NCBI GenBank assembly: GCA_037833965.1
Contig: AP031356.1
Span: 16,762,501-16,826,500, forward strand
Reading direction: 5' to 3'
Length of the DNA: 64,000 nucleotides
Origin: Marchantia polymorpha subsp. ruderalis
Taxonomy: Eukaryota > Streptophyta > Marchantiopsida > Marchantiales > Marchantiaceae
Of this stretch, positions 38,090 to 50,559 are shown piece after piece. Each line of letters starts with the position of its first letter. The first letter of the stretch is position 1. The translations under genes and the position numbers were made by a program. The notes below the pieces were generated by a model. That model had not been told where the DNA came from. It did no database searches and saw only the letters and a list, made by a program, of their open reading frames with translations.

Positions 38090-38741
38090 TGACTGGGAGC
38101 AGGTGTTGGGAAGATGCGCGGGCGAGAAAGGTCATCTTCTATTTGAGAGTGAGAGCATCAAGGTCACGAAGGAAGAGGAGATTTCCTTCGCGACCCTATT
38201 CAAGAGCAGCAAGTCTAGCAAGAACGGGTACAAGACCCGAGACTACAAGGATCGCTACCGCAGAAATGTCGCGGTAGCACTTATTCAACTCTTGCAGCCG
38301 CACAGGACCACCTACATAACCTCTTGGCAGGTGGCATTCGTGGAGCTGGCGTTGGCAGGAGCTCCGATTCATTGAGCTCGCATTCTGTGGAAGATAACGA
38401 GACAGCATGCGTTCGAGGAGAAGGGCAGATAGATCAATCACCTTTCCCCCTTCTTGATCAATTTCTATCGGTCGATGGGTTGTCTAACCGCGACCGAGAG
38501 GGTGCAATTTCCATTGCTGTCACGTAGCAATTTGGGGCGGTATATGAAGGACGTCGAGGTCGACACCGATGAAGATGAGACCCCTGCCTGCACACCACCA
38601 GCCCAACCAAGGGCAGAAGGAGAATCTCTCGTAGCACGAGTGCCGCGGAAGCGAAGATGGGAAGGAGGAGCAGAGAAGGGCCAGCAACGCAAGGCTGCTG
38701 CTCTCAAACGGAAGGCCACTGACAGAGCTCTGCAGTTAGTC
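38082..38741 (+). pseudogene. LTR-ORF1 C-terminal part, unit 1
   Basis: It continues ORF1 after the hAT insertion: Leu-Leu-Phe-Glu-Ser-Glu-Ser, Tyr-Lys-Thr-Arg-Asp-Tyr, Leu-Gln-Pro-His-Arg-Thr and Gly-Ala-Pro-Ile-His. A TGA then replaces the conserved Trp (38374). Homology goes on in the same sense (Leu-Ser-Pro-Phe-Leu at about 38440 in a shifted frame; Glu-Val-Asp-Thr-Asp near 38560). Broken by the stop and frameshifts. Confidence 0.7.
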
Positions 38742-38766
38742 TAAGCAGAAGGCACGCAGGCTCGTC

Positions 38767-40365
38767 TTGCCTGCAAGCAGCGCGGAGACGGGGCGTGCTG
38801 CAGAGGGAAAGAACTCACCATCCTTGGGGGAGGATGGGAGCGCGCTTACTGCAGAGAGGTCAGCAGACCTCCTTGCGCCAAAGCCACGGACGCCTTCGGC
38901 GGAAGCAAGACGGCCTTCGGGTCAAGAGAAACAACACGCGGCACCGACGAATGTGCCGGCGGCGGACAGGTGCTTCGCGTCCGAGCAAGTACCGTTCGGT
39001 GACTCGACCTCGGGTTAGGAGACTTCGGCGCGGCAGAAAAGTGGGAAGGAGCCTTCGGGTAAGGCGCATTCTGCTCAAGGGCCATCGGGTCAACAGCCTT
39101 CGGGTCAACGGCCTTCGGGTGAGCCGTCTGCGGCTCAACTGACTTCGGTGGAAGACGCCTTCGGCGGAAGCACCGCCGGCAGAAGTACCTTCGGCATAGA
39201 CTCCATGCGAGAGGACGGTCGACGAGGAGAAGGAGGAGGCACGTGCGCCTTCGGCTCAACCGCCTTCGGCGGTGGACGCCTTCGGCGCTGCGCCTTTGGT
39301 AGTGACAAATCAGACGGGCGGTGCGGGCTTGTCGGGGACAGGATCCCCCACCGCATTAGACATTTTGGCGAGGAGTAGTGCGGCAGCAGCAGCAGAAGAA
39401 GCTACGCAACCCAACTCCCGGGAATCGCCAGGGAATTCCGTGGCGACCGAAATCCTCAATTCGGAGGATGACGAAGACGAATCGGGCTCGGAGGAGGAGG
39501 AGCAGCCGGTGAAAGGCACGCCGACGACGGCATTGTGCGAACAGGTGGTACCTCTGTTGAGGTATCTCGATCGCAAGGTGGCGAAGTATGCTGACCCCAT
39601 CACCCTGGGTCCTCCGTCGAATTGGTGCGTAGGCGAACTCGCACCAAAGTCAAGACCAGTAGCTTGTTGGCCTCCTTAGACGAGGACATCAAGGACTTGC
39701 GTATGAAGAACAAGGCCCTCCGCGGACACCTTGCAATCGTGCGGAAATTGCAGAAGATAGTTAACTAGACGCGGGACGAGAAGTTCGAGGAGGCGAAGAA
39801 GGAATTCGCCAAGCAACAGGCGAAGCTTGCGGATGAGCTCGATTCTTAGCAAACTCAGAATCGCATCTTGTTAGAGGAGCTCGTGCGACAGACACGGTTG
39901 CTAGAGCAGTGTCAGCTCGCACGTCAGGCGGATGAAGACTTAATTCGTCAACTGCAATCGCAGTGCGGCGAATTGAGAGCGCAGCGTGCGGAGGCAAAGT
40001 TGCAGCTGGTAGTAGTTGAAGACGATCGCCGGCGGGAGGCAGATCGCACGCGAGAAGAGTTCATGGAACGTGTGAACCAATGTCTCAGAGGTTACACTCT
40101 CTAGGAAGTGGGTGCGCAGTAGAAAATCACATTGCGCGAGTTAGAGATTCATGCGGCGGGCTTGATGTCGGGTGACAGTCGGAGCCGACGGCGAGTGGCA
40201 AAGCGATTAGATGCCTTCCTGGCAAGGTCGCGGTACGCCATTGCGAACCTCGAGGCGGAGGTGACTGCGGTGTTGCGGCGGCTGGGGTTGCGCAGTCGAG
40301 CCAAAGACTGGTCGGGTATGCAGTTAGCGCGCGGCAGTCCGTCGCGCAGGAGACATAGTAGATGA
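38767..40365 (+). pseudogene. LTR-ORF2, unit 1, decayed
   Basis: The low-complexity N-terminal half is full of the ccttcgg motif (38880-39300) and spread over three frames. An acidic patch is encoded near 39460-39510 (Glu-Asp-Asp-Glu-Asp-Glu-Ser-Gly-Ser-Glu-Glu-Glu). The coiled coil is recognisable from 39570, with in-frame stops near 39766, 39848, 40102 and 40120. The last part (40132-40365) is open and ends Arg-Arg-Arg-His-Ser-Arg, close to other copies. Confidence 0.7.
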
Positions 40366-41426
40366 CCTTTAGTGTAGTGCAGTGTACTGCAACGTAGTGT
40401 AGTGTAGAGTGTTAGCTAGGACTTAGAAGGTATAAAGTAGTTCAAGACGTCTTGCCTTGGGATTCTTCTAGTTTTGGAAGTGCAGATCAGGAACTCATTT
40501 TCTCTGCGTGTTTGTGTCTTTAGTTCTGTCACCGCGCAAGAGGAGCTACAGCTTGACAAAGATACCGCATTTTGTAGCTGAAAGCCTTTGGCTGAATGTT
40601 CAGAGCTAGTGTACTGGTTAGATACTTGAGCAGTTTGGATCTACACCTGCAGGTGATTGCTAAATGCTCAGAGCTAGTAACTGGTTAGATACTTGAGCAG
40701 TTCGTCCTTACACCTTCGGGTGATTGTTCCTGTTTGTACTCCTTCGGGATGTTTCCCTTGAATGCCAAAGTGAAGTTTTGTTACTTCGAGTAAGCCTTGG
40801 TTGTAATTCAGGTTATGCTGCAGAAGGCACCCTCGGGGCCTAACTCTGTAGTATTTCTGGGAATGACTAGTGCCTGAGAATTCAAACTCGTCAATAGACT
40901 GTTATGGTGTGCCACTGGATCTTTTCTCAGTTGAGTTCCTCAGTTTGGACCTGTATTCTCTGCGCGTTTTGTGAGTTGAGTGTGTTGTTCACCGTGTGTG
41001 AGTGACTTCGGTTTGACGAATATATTGCATCCGAAGTAGGAAGTCAAACCCGGGTGCCCTGCGCTAGCAAAAACTAGTGGAAGGGTTGTAAAAGCCGGAG
41101 TTGAGAGTCACTACCTGTAGAGCCTCTAAATGTACTCGTGAGAGACTTTCCCCCTGAAATCTTAAGTAGAGGTCCTAACCGACCTCTGAGTTATGTTTCT
41201 ATAGTTTCAGGTGTGTGTTGAGTGAACTACGCTGCACTGTGCGTCCTCCGAGTGACCTCCGAGTTGAGCACTTGCAGTATTTCTGGGAGTGACAGTCGCC
41301 TGAGAATTCAAACTCTTCAATAGTCTGTCAAACGTGACACTTTGTACTCTGTGTGTTGCCTCTGTCCCTGTGGGTTCGACCTTTTTGCTGCTATACTGCA
41401 GTTTTAGCCTTTGGTGGGTTATTACA
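40366..41426 (+). repeat. LTR tail of unit 1, with TATA box
   Basis: Non-coding. TATAAAGTAG at 40431-40440, then the two-block internal duplication (landmarks near 40870 and 41285), then the end GGTTATTACA. Homologous, in reverse complement, to 17545-18553. No primer site follows. Confidence 0.7.
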
Positions 41427-42858
41427 CTGGCGCGGGCGGGTACATCAATTCACTGGGCTCGCATTTTGTGGAAGGCCACGCGTCAGCATGCACGAAAGGA
41501 GAAGGGGGGATCGATTGATCACCTCTCTCCGTTCTTGATAAATTTCTATCGGTTGATGGGGTGTTTGACGGCGGAGGAGAAGAAACAATTTCCCTTGTTA
41601 TCACTGATGAATTCGGAGAAGTTCGTGAAGGCTGTCGAGGTTGATACGAACCTCGACAAAGTGCCCGCAATCACACCACCGGACCGACTGAGAGTAGAGG
41701 AAGAGCCTCGGGGTGCGCAGGCACCCAGGAAGGGGAAATTGAAAAAAGAGGAAGAAATGAGACGGCGAGAATTGCTCGCCGTCCCATCGAGGCGTCGGCC
41801 GACCAACGAGCAAGCCCGACCAAAGCAAAGGCCTGCAAGCTGAATTTAACCGTGGGTAGCAGCGCGGATATGGGACGAGCTGCAATTTCGAAGGGATCGC
41901 TTTCCTCAGAGGAGGAAGATGGAAGCACAAGAGTTCTTGGGAGGTCGACTGACCTCCCTGCGCCGAAGGCACATGTGCCTTTGAAGGAAGCACGTAGGCC
42001 TTCGGGCCAGAGAGATAGGCTAGCGGCAACGGCCAGAGTGCCTGCGCCAGAGGTGTGCTTGCCTTTAGAGCAAGTACCGTTCGAAGACACGCCTTCAAAA
42101 CAAGGGCTTTCGGGGCAAGTGTTGTTCAAGGTGCCTTAAGAGGAGGCGCCTTTGGCGCTAATACCCTCAACGAACATCCCTACAGCCGAAGGAAGGAATG
42201 CACGGACATGTGTGCCTTCTGCGGAGGGGGCAACCGAGCTGCCTTCGGCGGAACCAGAGTGGGAGGATTTGGCTACTTCCACTGGGGTAGGTTCTCCCAC
42301 CCCGTGGAAATGTTGGCAGGGCATGGAGTGGAGGCCGTAGCAGAGGAGGCTGTGAGGCCCACCGCTAGAGAATCGCCTAGGATTTTGGCAGCAACAGAAA
42401 TCATGGAGTCAGAAGACGACACGCCTTCGGAGGAAGAGGAAGTGCTAGGGAGAATGTAGGCGCAGTGCGAAGAATTGAGGGCGCAGCAAGCGGCGGCAAA
42501 GTTACAGTTGCCCGAGGTTGAAGACCGCAACCGGCGCGCGGCAGATCGCACTCGGAAGGAATTATTTGTGCGGGTTGACCGATGTTTGAGGGGTTATGCT
42601 CACTTGGAGTTTGCGACCTGGGAGAGAGTGACGTTGCGCGAACTCAAAATGCGCGCGACTGCCTTGATGGTTGGCAACAGACAAAGTCGGCGGCAAGTGG
42701 CCAAGCGGTTGGAGGCATTCTTGTCCAGGTCACGGGATGCTATTGCGAACCTGGTGACCGAGGTGTTCAGGCGGCTCGGACTGCGTAGGCGAGCAGACGA
42801 GTGGATGGGTAGGGAATTCGTGGATCGCCGGCCGACTCATAGGAGGCATAGTCGATGA
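41427..42858 (+). pseudogene. Old LTR copy, unit 2: ORF1 C-terminus and ORF2
   Basis: It starts directly at the end of unit 1, inside ORF1, with Ala-Gly-Thr-Ser-Ile-His-Trp-Ala-Arg-Ile-Leu-Trp (frame in 41334-41843). Gly-Gly-Ser-Ile-Asp-His-Leu-Ser-Pro-Phe and the basic tail follow to 41843. ORF2 follows from about 41844: low-complexity half in mixed frames (41852-42459), acidic patch near 42415-42440, and the end of the coiled coil at 42475-42858, which is open and ends Arg-Arg-His-Ser-Arg. The middle of the coiled coil is deleted. The N-terminal two thirds of ORF1 and the U3 start are missing. Confidence 0.7.
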
Positions 42859-44613
42859 AGTAGGATTAGTTAGTTAGGACTTTAGATTGTATAAAGTAGT
42901 CCAAGGCGTTGGCCTTGGGGGGATTTTCTAGTTTCGGAAGTTCAGTTCCAAAAGTCGTTTTCTCTACGTGTTTGTGTCTTTCATACTGTCACCGCGCAAG
43001 AGGAGCTATAGCTTGTCGAAGTTACTGCATCATATAGTAGAAGGCCCTTGTCTGAGCATTCTTAGCCAGTGTAGACTAGTTAGGATTTAAGCAAGTTCAA
43101 ACTTACACCTTCGGACTTTTTTCCCTATTTGTATTCCTTCGGGATTTCCTCCTTGAATACCAAAGTGAAGTTTTGTTAACTTCAAAGTAAGGATTGGTTG
43201 AGTTCAGGTTGAGTGTGAGAGTGTGTTAAGTTGTTCTGTAAGACCCAGATATTGCATGTTTGAAATAAAACTAGAATTAGCCAAGGAGTTAATCATGGTT
43301 AAGATAGTTATGACTAAATCTAGCTAGTTATGACTAAGTCTAGCTAGTTTAGCTATAATGTCTATACTTGGCGGAATAACTAGAGAAGTTCTAGAAGATT
43401 TGAGTGAACACTTCTATTTTGTCTTGTTCAAAAGTCTTCCAAGAGAAAAGACTTTTGAACTTCATGTTTAGTTTTGATTGGTTTGACTAAAGTAAGGAGT
43501 ATTCCATTGGTGAGACTAAGTCTAATGTTGACTTAGTGGAAAGTGGAAGTTCTAGAAGTGGGAAAGGCACAAATGGCATGTCGCCACCTCAATCTAGGGA
43601 TTAGTAAACATCTAGAAGGTTTAGGGGGCCAATGGCATGTTGCCACATATTGATAACTAGTCAACCTTACTATGATTTATCTTCGTAAAAGTAAGTTAGA
43701 TAGAAATTACCATTTGTTACTATGGTAAATTCTCAAGTAGTATATATAGAGAGGTAGGGAAGAACCTCTCAAGCAAGTTTGGAGAGTTCATATGTAGAGA
43801 CTTGTTTCAAATATGAAAGAGTGACGAATTTTCAGTACCTTTGAGTGTCGATGAGTGTATGAGTTGGAGTGATACCTTGAGAGATTGTGTGAGAGGGTGT
43901 TTCGCTTATGAGTATGATGCGGAATCCTAGTCTTCTAGAATCATGATGAGCTACCGAAAAGCCATCTGAGGTAAACCTGAGTGAGAGTCAGCCCGGAGGT
44001 TGCAGTTCAAGGTGCCTTTGGGGGTAGCCTTTGCAGTACTTCTAGGAATGACAGTTGCTTGAGAATTCAAACTTGCCAATAGACTGTTAAGACGTAACAC
44101 TGGGTCTTTTTTCAAATTAGTTTCTCAATTCGGACTTCTGCATTCTCTGCGCGTTTGTGAGTTGCGTGCGTTGTTCACCGCTTGAGAGTGGCTTCGGTTT
44201 GACAAAGGTATCACATCCGAAGTAGGAGTTCAAACCCGAATATACTGTACTAACAGTTGGCTAGTGACAGGCTTAAGCAAATTCGGAATTGATATCTACC
44301 TGCAGGCCCTCTTAGTGTACTCTTGGGAAATTCCCCCCCCCCCCTGAATCTGAAGTAGAGGTCGCAATCGACCTCTGGGTTGTGCAAGTGACTGTTTCAG
44401 GTGTGTTTGGGTGTACTACGCTGCATTCTGTGTCCTCCGAGTGACCTCCAAGTCCAACACTTGCAGTATTTCTGGGAGTGACAGTAGCTTGAGAATTCAA
44501 ACTCCTCAATAGATTGTTAAAACGTGACACTTTGTACTCTATGTGTTGTTTCTGTCCCTGTGGGTTTGATCCTTTGCTGTTCTACAGCAATTTGGCATTG
44601 GTTGGTTATCACA
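42859..44613 (+). repeat. LTR tail of unit 2, interrupted by a solo LTR
   Basis: TATAAAGTAG at 42890-42899, two-block duplication (landmarks near 44035 and 44465), end GGTTATCACA at 44613. The candidate solo LTR at 43237-44004 splits it. A run of C near 44333-44343 marks the polypyrimidine block also seen in other tails. Confidence 0.65.
43237..44004 (+). mobile_element. Candidate solo LTR of another family, 768 bp
   Basis: Starts TGTAAGACCC, a common start for plant gypsy LTRs, and ends TGCA. It is flanked by GTTC on both sides (43233-43236 and 44005-44008), a 4-bp putative target duplication. It contains a TATA-like run (tatatatagaga near 43741). The host LTR tail is continuous on either side when it is removed. 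No internal region is present, as expected for a solo LTR made by recombination. Its borders and the short duplication leave some doubt. Confidence 0.55.
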
Positions 44614-46404
44614 AGCGTGCAGTGCAAGGGGAGGCAATTCATTAGGCGAAGATCTTCTGCTACCTGTTTTGGATCAACGTTAGTAATAGGTGGCGCGGAA
44701 GTTCGATAAATCATATGACTCCCTTCTTGATGAACTTCTATTGCGGGATGAGACTGTTGACGAAGAACAAATAGAAGCTATTTCCCAAGGGAGATCTTGG
44801 AGCTGGAGTCGGACGAAGACTTTGAGGAAGAAGTCGACACTCAAGCTGAAGAGACTCTCCGAGGAGCAACACGAGGACCAGTTCGAGTTGAAGTAGTCAC
44901 GAAGGAAGAGGGATTTCAGCCGCGTACGTCGAAGGGGCAGAAGGTAGCCGAAGCTAGCGGCGAAGGCTGAAGACCGGAAGCACGAATGGTAGGAACAGAT
45001 GTAACGCGTTTAAGAACGCCGAAAAGACACGGTAGTCTGAAGAAGAAGACAAATCGCCGGATGGTAGTATTAGAGAGTTCGGAGGGAAGTGTAGCCATGA
45101 CCGAGGGAGTCGCATCTACAACGGATGAGGATACAAGGAAAGAGTTAAATCTTTGGACTACATAGTCAGGACCTTCGTGAGTCCAAAATGAGGATCCTTT
45201 GGAGAAGGAAGTGGAACCTTCGGGGGAGAGGATGACGACGTCAAGTCAAGGTCTTCAGCCTTCAGAGAGGAAGCAACCATCTTTGGAGAAGAATGAAATT
45301 TGGAGAAGGCGGACGTGCCAGAGCGGAAGACTAGCGAAGAGCATGCGAAGGAGCTTATTCTGAGCAAGGAGATACTAGAGCAGATAGGAGAGCAGATTGA
45401 TGAGACGGTGGTGAAATCTCCTGTGATTCCCTTGCCTCAAGTGTCTGCAGGGATGGTGAGACCCGAAGCTGAGAAGAGATCTTTGGAGGAAGATACTACC
45501 AATTTCTTCGGACAACCGAAGGAATTGGTAGTTGCATTTCCGGACTTTTTGCAATACAGTGTCGTTCCCTTGTTAAAGTACGTGGATGGAAAGCGAGAGA
45601 AGTACGCGATATCGAAGAAGGCAGGGTTTTATGTAGAGTTGGTCAAGATTAGAACTCACATCAACCGAGCAGCGGTAGTGAAGACAGCCGAAGAGATGAA
45701 GAGAATGTGCGGAAGCAACTGCGAAGGTAGCAGAAAGATTTGCGAGCTTGACTTCTGAGTGCACGACCATGACAGTTACTTTGCAGGAGCATGAAGAGCA
45801 CCTTCAAGCAAAGGAAATGGAGTGCAAAGTCCTCCGGTTGAACCTAGCCAAGGAGAAGGAGCTTCGTGCGGAAGAAGAGCTCGTGCGAGAGATTGCGGCG
45901 ATGAAGACCGAGAGGATGTAACTTCGGAGAAGGATCGGGGCACGCACTAAAGCCCATAATAAAGAATTGCAATGTGCAAATGAGCTTATCGCAAGTTTGG
46001 TGGAGTAGATGAAGAACCATGAATTCAAATTGGCTAGTTGGGCGACGAAATTGATAGTGTGTGAAACGACCAAGTCTTTTAATGTCGAATGTGGATTAAA
46101 GTTGGATGCAGATTGCGATCAGCTGCGAGATCAATAGAAGGCAATTACGAAGCAGTTGGAGGCGTCGCGGATCAAAGCAGAAGTGGCAAAATTGGCGTTT
46201 CGTCAGCTGAAGGAGGAGACAACCTACAATTTGCGTCTGCGCATTCAGAAGTGTCTGCGCATTTTTGTTATGTGGCAAATCCAAACGTTGAAATGGCTGA
46301 AATTAGATTTGCTAGAGCAACGATTGATGGAACTCAAGATCAGCGGAACCTTCGAACATCGACAGTTAATTAGATTAGTCAATTCTTTCTATCCTGGACT
46401 GTGA
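44614..46404 (+). pseudogene. Old LTR copy, unit 3: ORF1 C-terminus and ORF2, most decayed
   Basis: It starts directly after the end of unit 2, at the same ORF1 position as unit 2 (a Gly-Glu-Ala-Ile-His then stop segment, where unit 2 has Gly-Thr-Ser-Ile-His-Trp). Ser-Ile-Asn-His-Met-Thr-Pro-Phe is encoded near 44700. The ORF2-like part follows from about 44900. It includes a 152-codon open frame (45300-45758) with Tyr-Val-Glu-Leu-Val-Lys-Ile-Arg-Thr, and helical remnants to 46404 in several frames. It is AT-richer and more diverged than units 1 and 2. Confidence 0.6.
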
Positions 46405-47068
46405 GAAGCGCGAGAGAACTTAGAGATCAAGATTTTAGACGTGTTGCATAGATTAAAACCAGCTGGAAGCTGAGTGAGTGATGTACTTTACCGAGAGTAA
46501 AGTACATCTTAAAGTTAAGTGTACATCTTGTAAAGAGACACAAGGCTCTTTCCTTGAAGGGCTTTTTTGTCAAATGTTTTGTCTCGGCTGTCAACCTGTG
46601 TCTATTGTGCGCATTTGTGAAATTGTTTGTGTCTGTCACCGTGCATGGTGCGCTTCAGTTTGTCAAAGCTACCGCATCTGAAGTTGTGCGTGTCCGATTC
46701 GGATATCCGAGTGTGTTTGGGGCTATTTGGGATTTAAGCAAGTTCGAGTTTGGGTATTCGGGAGGGCAATAGGCTGAGAATGAGCAATTCTGGGAAGTTT
46801 TTTCCCTGAATTCTGAGTGTGGGGTCGGATGCGATTCCCGTAGGCTTTGATTGGACAAATTTCAGGTTGTGTGTGTGATTATACTCTACTCTTTGAATCT
46901 TCGGCCTTGATTGACCAGTGTCTTCTTGAAGTGATATGTGCTTGAGAAGTAAAACTCCTTGATAGAATGTTAACTAGTGATAATTCTTGAATCTTTGATG
47001 TTGCTTCTGTCTCTGTAGGAACAAATTTGTACCATTATGCTCCATTTTGGTATTTGTTTGTTATCACA
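46405..47068 (+). repeat. LTR tail of unit 3
   Basis: Non-coding. The tail landmarks are degraded but present (gaagtgatatgtgcttgaga near 46930; tctgtctctgtagga near 47010), and the end reads GTTATCACA at 47068. The TATA box is not recognisable. No primer site follows. Confidence 0.55.
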
Positions 47069-50000
47069 GTTCACACTTATCTTGTTTTGTTAAATTCTCA
47101 TTTTGAGTCCAGATTCATATGTCGTTGTAGTCTTTGATTGAGGTTTGTGGGGGTATTTGCGTGACTTACTAATCCGGATCTAATAGTCTAGAGCAGTTGT
47201 GAAAAGATAAATGCATCTCTAGGTGTAATTTTTTTTGGTCATTTTTATAGTGCCTCTTTCGCCACTCTAATCGCTGGAAGGGAGGGGTCATCCTCCCATA
47301 AGACCAACGGTGACTTTTGATATTGAATTCTAGAATCTTTTGCTATTTGTTCTATTTCACAATATCCTTGGAACGAATACTTGAGTCTCTATTGATAAAT
47401 TTTTTGCCCAAAGACTTGATAAATGAATATTTTGATTGATATCGTGTTTAGACACATACAGAGAAACATTGTCATGCCTTTGACATGATAAAAAATCATC
47501 TATAGAACTTGTCAACTATATAAACAACAGAATCCAACATTTAATGCAAAATTTGTATCCAGACCATAACCATCATCAAAAAACTATGTTCGCTTATGTC
47601 CATCCATGCCATACAAATTACTTCTACGTTTAAAGAAAATTGCGTAATGTGTATTACTTATCTACACCAGATCTTGTTTGAATATCACAAACTAAAGATT
47701 TATTATTCTGTCCAATATGCTTTGTCAAAAATTGTTTGTTTTTTCAACGATAGGTTTTCTTCAGTCAACAATAGATCCTCATGTACCTTAGTTTTAACAT
47801 TCACGTCATGGTTTTGCTTGTAATATTCCAATTCTCATCGTGTCTTGTGCATGGAATGCAAAAAGCATGAAACCAAGATGGCTAAAGTTTCAGCTAGATC
47901 TCAAAAAGTATTGATGGGCATGAGTTTGTATCCAATCAAAAACTATGACCATCCAAATTCATTATAAAATACTATCCATCTAAACTCATCCATGGAAGAA
48001 AATTAATCAAAAAAGTCATCTAAAATCCTCTCGGATTGATGGATTTGGACATGAACATAGGCGGCTAATGTTGGGCTTCGATAAGCATGCACTATGTGAC
48101 TTCAATTCCAAGAGAAACCGTGTGCAGTTGTGATTGCTTGTCAAAGCTCTATTCAAGAAATGACATCTTTCATAATCCATTTAAATTCAAAGAAAATGTT
48201 GTTTTGATGAGTTCCTATGTTTTTTCTTTTGCTCGGAAAAAATTAGAGAGGACTAAAAAAAAGTTTGCTTTATTATAAATTCTTACTTATTCAATTTAGA
48301 AAAGAAAACATATATGAAATAATAATAATTTTTATAACATTAACATTCTCAAAGTTGTCATTGAGGAAAATTTTGATTTAATTCAAATTAATACAAGGAT
48401 AGCAAATTTGAGATATAATGCATACACGTTTCCGCACAAAAAATATTGTTGTCACCTAAAACATCAGAATACCCATATTGTCACAGACCATCACAAATAT
48501 ATCACAATTATCTTTTCAATTTGTAAAATGTTCATCAAGACATAGAATTCATCGTAATGACCTAAATGATCACATTACGATCTAACTAGGTATAATGTTC
48601 CAAAACTCTTTATATATACTCCAAAAAAGTAACTAAGACAATTACATTACTATCAATCTAGATATAATATTTCAAAACTCCCTATACACGTTGTAAGCAA
48701 GTTACGAGGACTCTAAATTTTAGTGTGAAGTTACACAAAATTACAATCACCGATACTAGTATTTTGAAGTTGGAAAGAATCATTGCCACTAAAAATTCAA
48801 TGTTTGTTGTGCATGTCACGACCGTGACAATTTGCAAGAATATCATCTTTCTTAATTTATTCAAGGAAAGTAATATACATAAAAACATGATATTAGTAAT
48901 AATTTTACTCTCAACGTTGTTATTGATGAAGGTTTTGATAATATTATATGTTTTAATAATGAAACTTTGATTTAGAAGAAGTAAGTACAATCATAGCAAT
49001 TTGAGATATTATGCACATATCTATTGCAACAAAATTGTATTGTTGTCACATGAAATATCACAATACACATATTTTCATAAATCATCAAAATTGTATTGTC
49101 TTTATTTATCAAATTTTCAAATGTTTATCAAGACAATTTGATTATCATTATGATGTTAAAACATCACATCAATATCCAACTAATTCCATATTGTAGCTAT
49201 AAAAATGTTCTTATATCCAAAAATTTTGCATTATAGTTGTTATAACTCCAAAGTTCAACTCAAAATTCAATTTTTGTATCTCATTCTGAGTTCTAATTGT
49301 TTAAAAGTGATTTCTAAATAAACAACATATCAAATATGAATGAAGTTGAATGCAAAATATACTATCACTATAGTGTTTGATATGCATCTACAGATGCACA
49401 TCTTGGCATTGTAATTTCTTTATAAAGTTATCCATTGTAAAAATTTAAAATAGAAAATAAACTAATTACGTTTAAATAATTTAGAAATTTTTTTAAGTAT
49501 ATTTTTTAATATCAAAATTTTCATAACCAAAAATTAATTTGAAAGAAAAATTTACAAAGTGAAAGTTCTTGTTATTTCAAATCATCTGCAATATTGAAAA
49601 TGATTTTGCAAGATTTTGATTTGTTGATTATTTTCATCAACAATTTAAAAACTTGTTTTGGCTACGTCATAATAATTTTGCAAAGCTCCATTTTTCAAAA
49701 TTAATTTTTTTTTAAAAAATAATTGTGATGTTATTCGTAATGTTAGTAATTTCACTTCATTCATCAGACAACAAAAAATAACATGAAATATGCACCAAAA
49801 AAATATAAAATAAAAATATGTTCCCACTACGGCAAAAAATTACTGCTCAAAATAGAATGTATGTGATTGACCCAATGTCAACTAAAAGAACAAAACATTG
49901 ATTTTGGACGTCTATTAATAATATTATAAAGGAAAAAAATTGGATTAAAAATGCTATCAATAAGTTTTGAAATGTGTTAGAACTTTTGACAACTCTTGTT

Positions 50001-50127
50001 GTTGCTCCTGGACTCTTTTATATTCAAGAAAATTTGATTATTTATACTGCTCATCCTAATGAAAAATCTTTGATTTGACATTTCTTCTTACTATAAAATA
50101 TATAGAAATTGGAGAAAATGGTCAAAA

Positions 50128-50153
<26 letters not shown>
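47069..50153. other. AT-rich stretch without a recognisable gene
   Basis: Short frames only, on both strands, none with a domain. The DNA is rich in A/T runs. A tetranucleotide repeat of the ATTT type occupies about 50130-50157 and marks the left border of the lipase segment. Confidence 0.6.
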
Positions 50154-50158
<5 letters not shown>

Positions 50159-50559
50159 GTATCAAATCTACATTTTTACAAAAATCAAACAAAAAGCTTT
50201 AATATGAAATTAACTTTTGCTACAGGGCATCTTATACACTGCTCTGCATAGAATCGATTGATTCCTCAGATGATTTGATTCCTCATCTGAAAAGCTAGTT
50301 GAAAAGTTATTCCTTAAGTTATTCCTCGTCTTTTAGATGATTTGATTTCTCAATCGATTGATTCCTCGCTCACTATTCCAACGATGGGCGTGATGCGAAC
50401 GGTGGGCTTCATTCGTCTCTGTAAAGCTCATCAATGAGCTGACCGATTCCTCGTTTCATGAACTCAAATGAATATACCATAAGAAAGTGTCACATTTATG
50501 CGATGATGCGCTGAATATCCTTTCCCTCATGATATTATAATGAAAGAATGGGACTCAGA

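Larger units (their letters stand above)
35299..41426 (+). mobile_element. Old LTR copy, unit 1 (plus), split by a hAT transposon
   Basis: Plus-oriented ORF1 (35299-35507 continuing at 38082), ORF2 (38767-40365), TATA box (40431-40440), tail with the two-block duplication, and end GGTTATTACA at 41426. There is no primer site or gag after the end; instead the next copy starts at once inside ORF1. Frames are broken by several stops. The hAT element sits inside ORF1. Confidence 0.75.
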
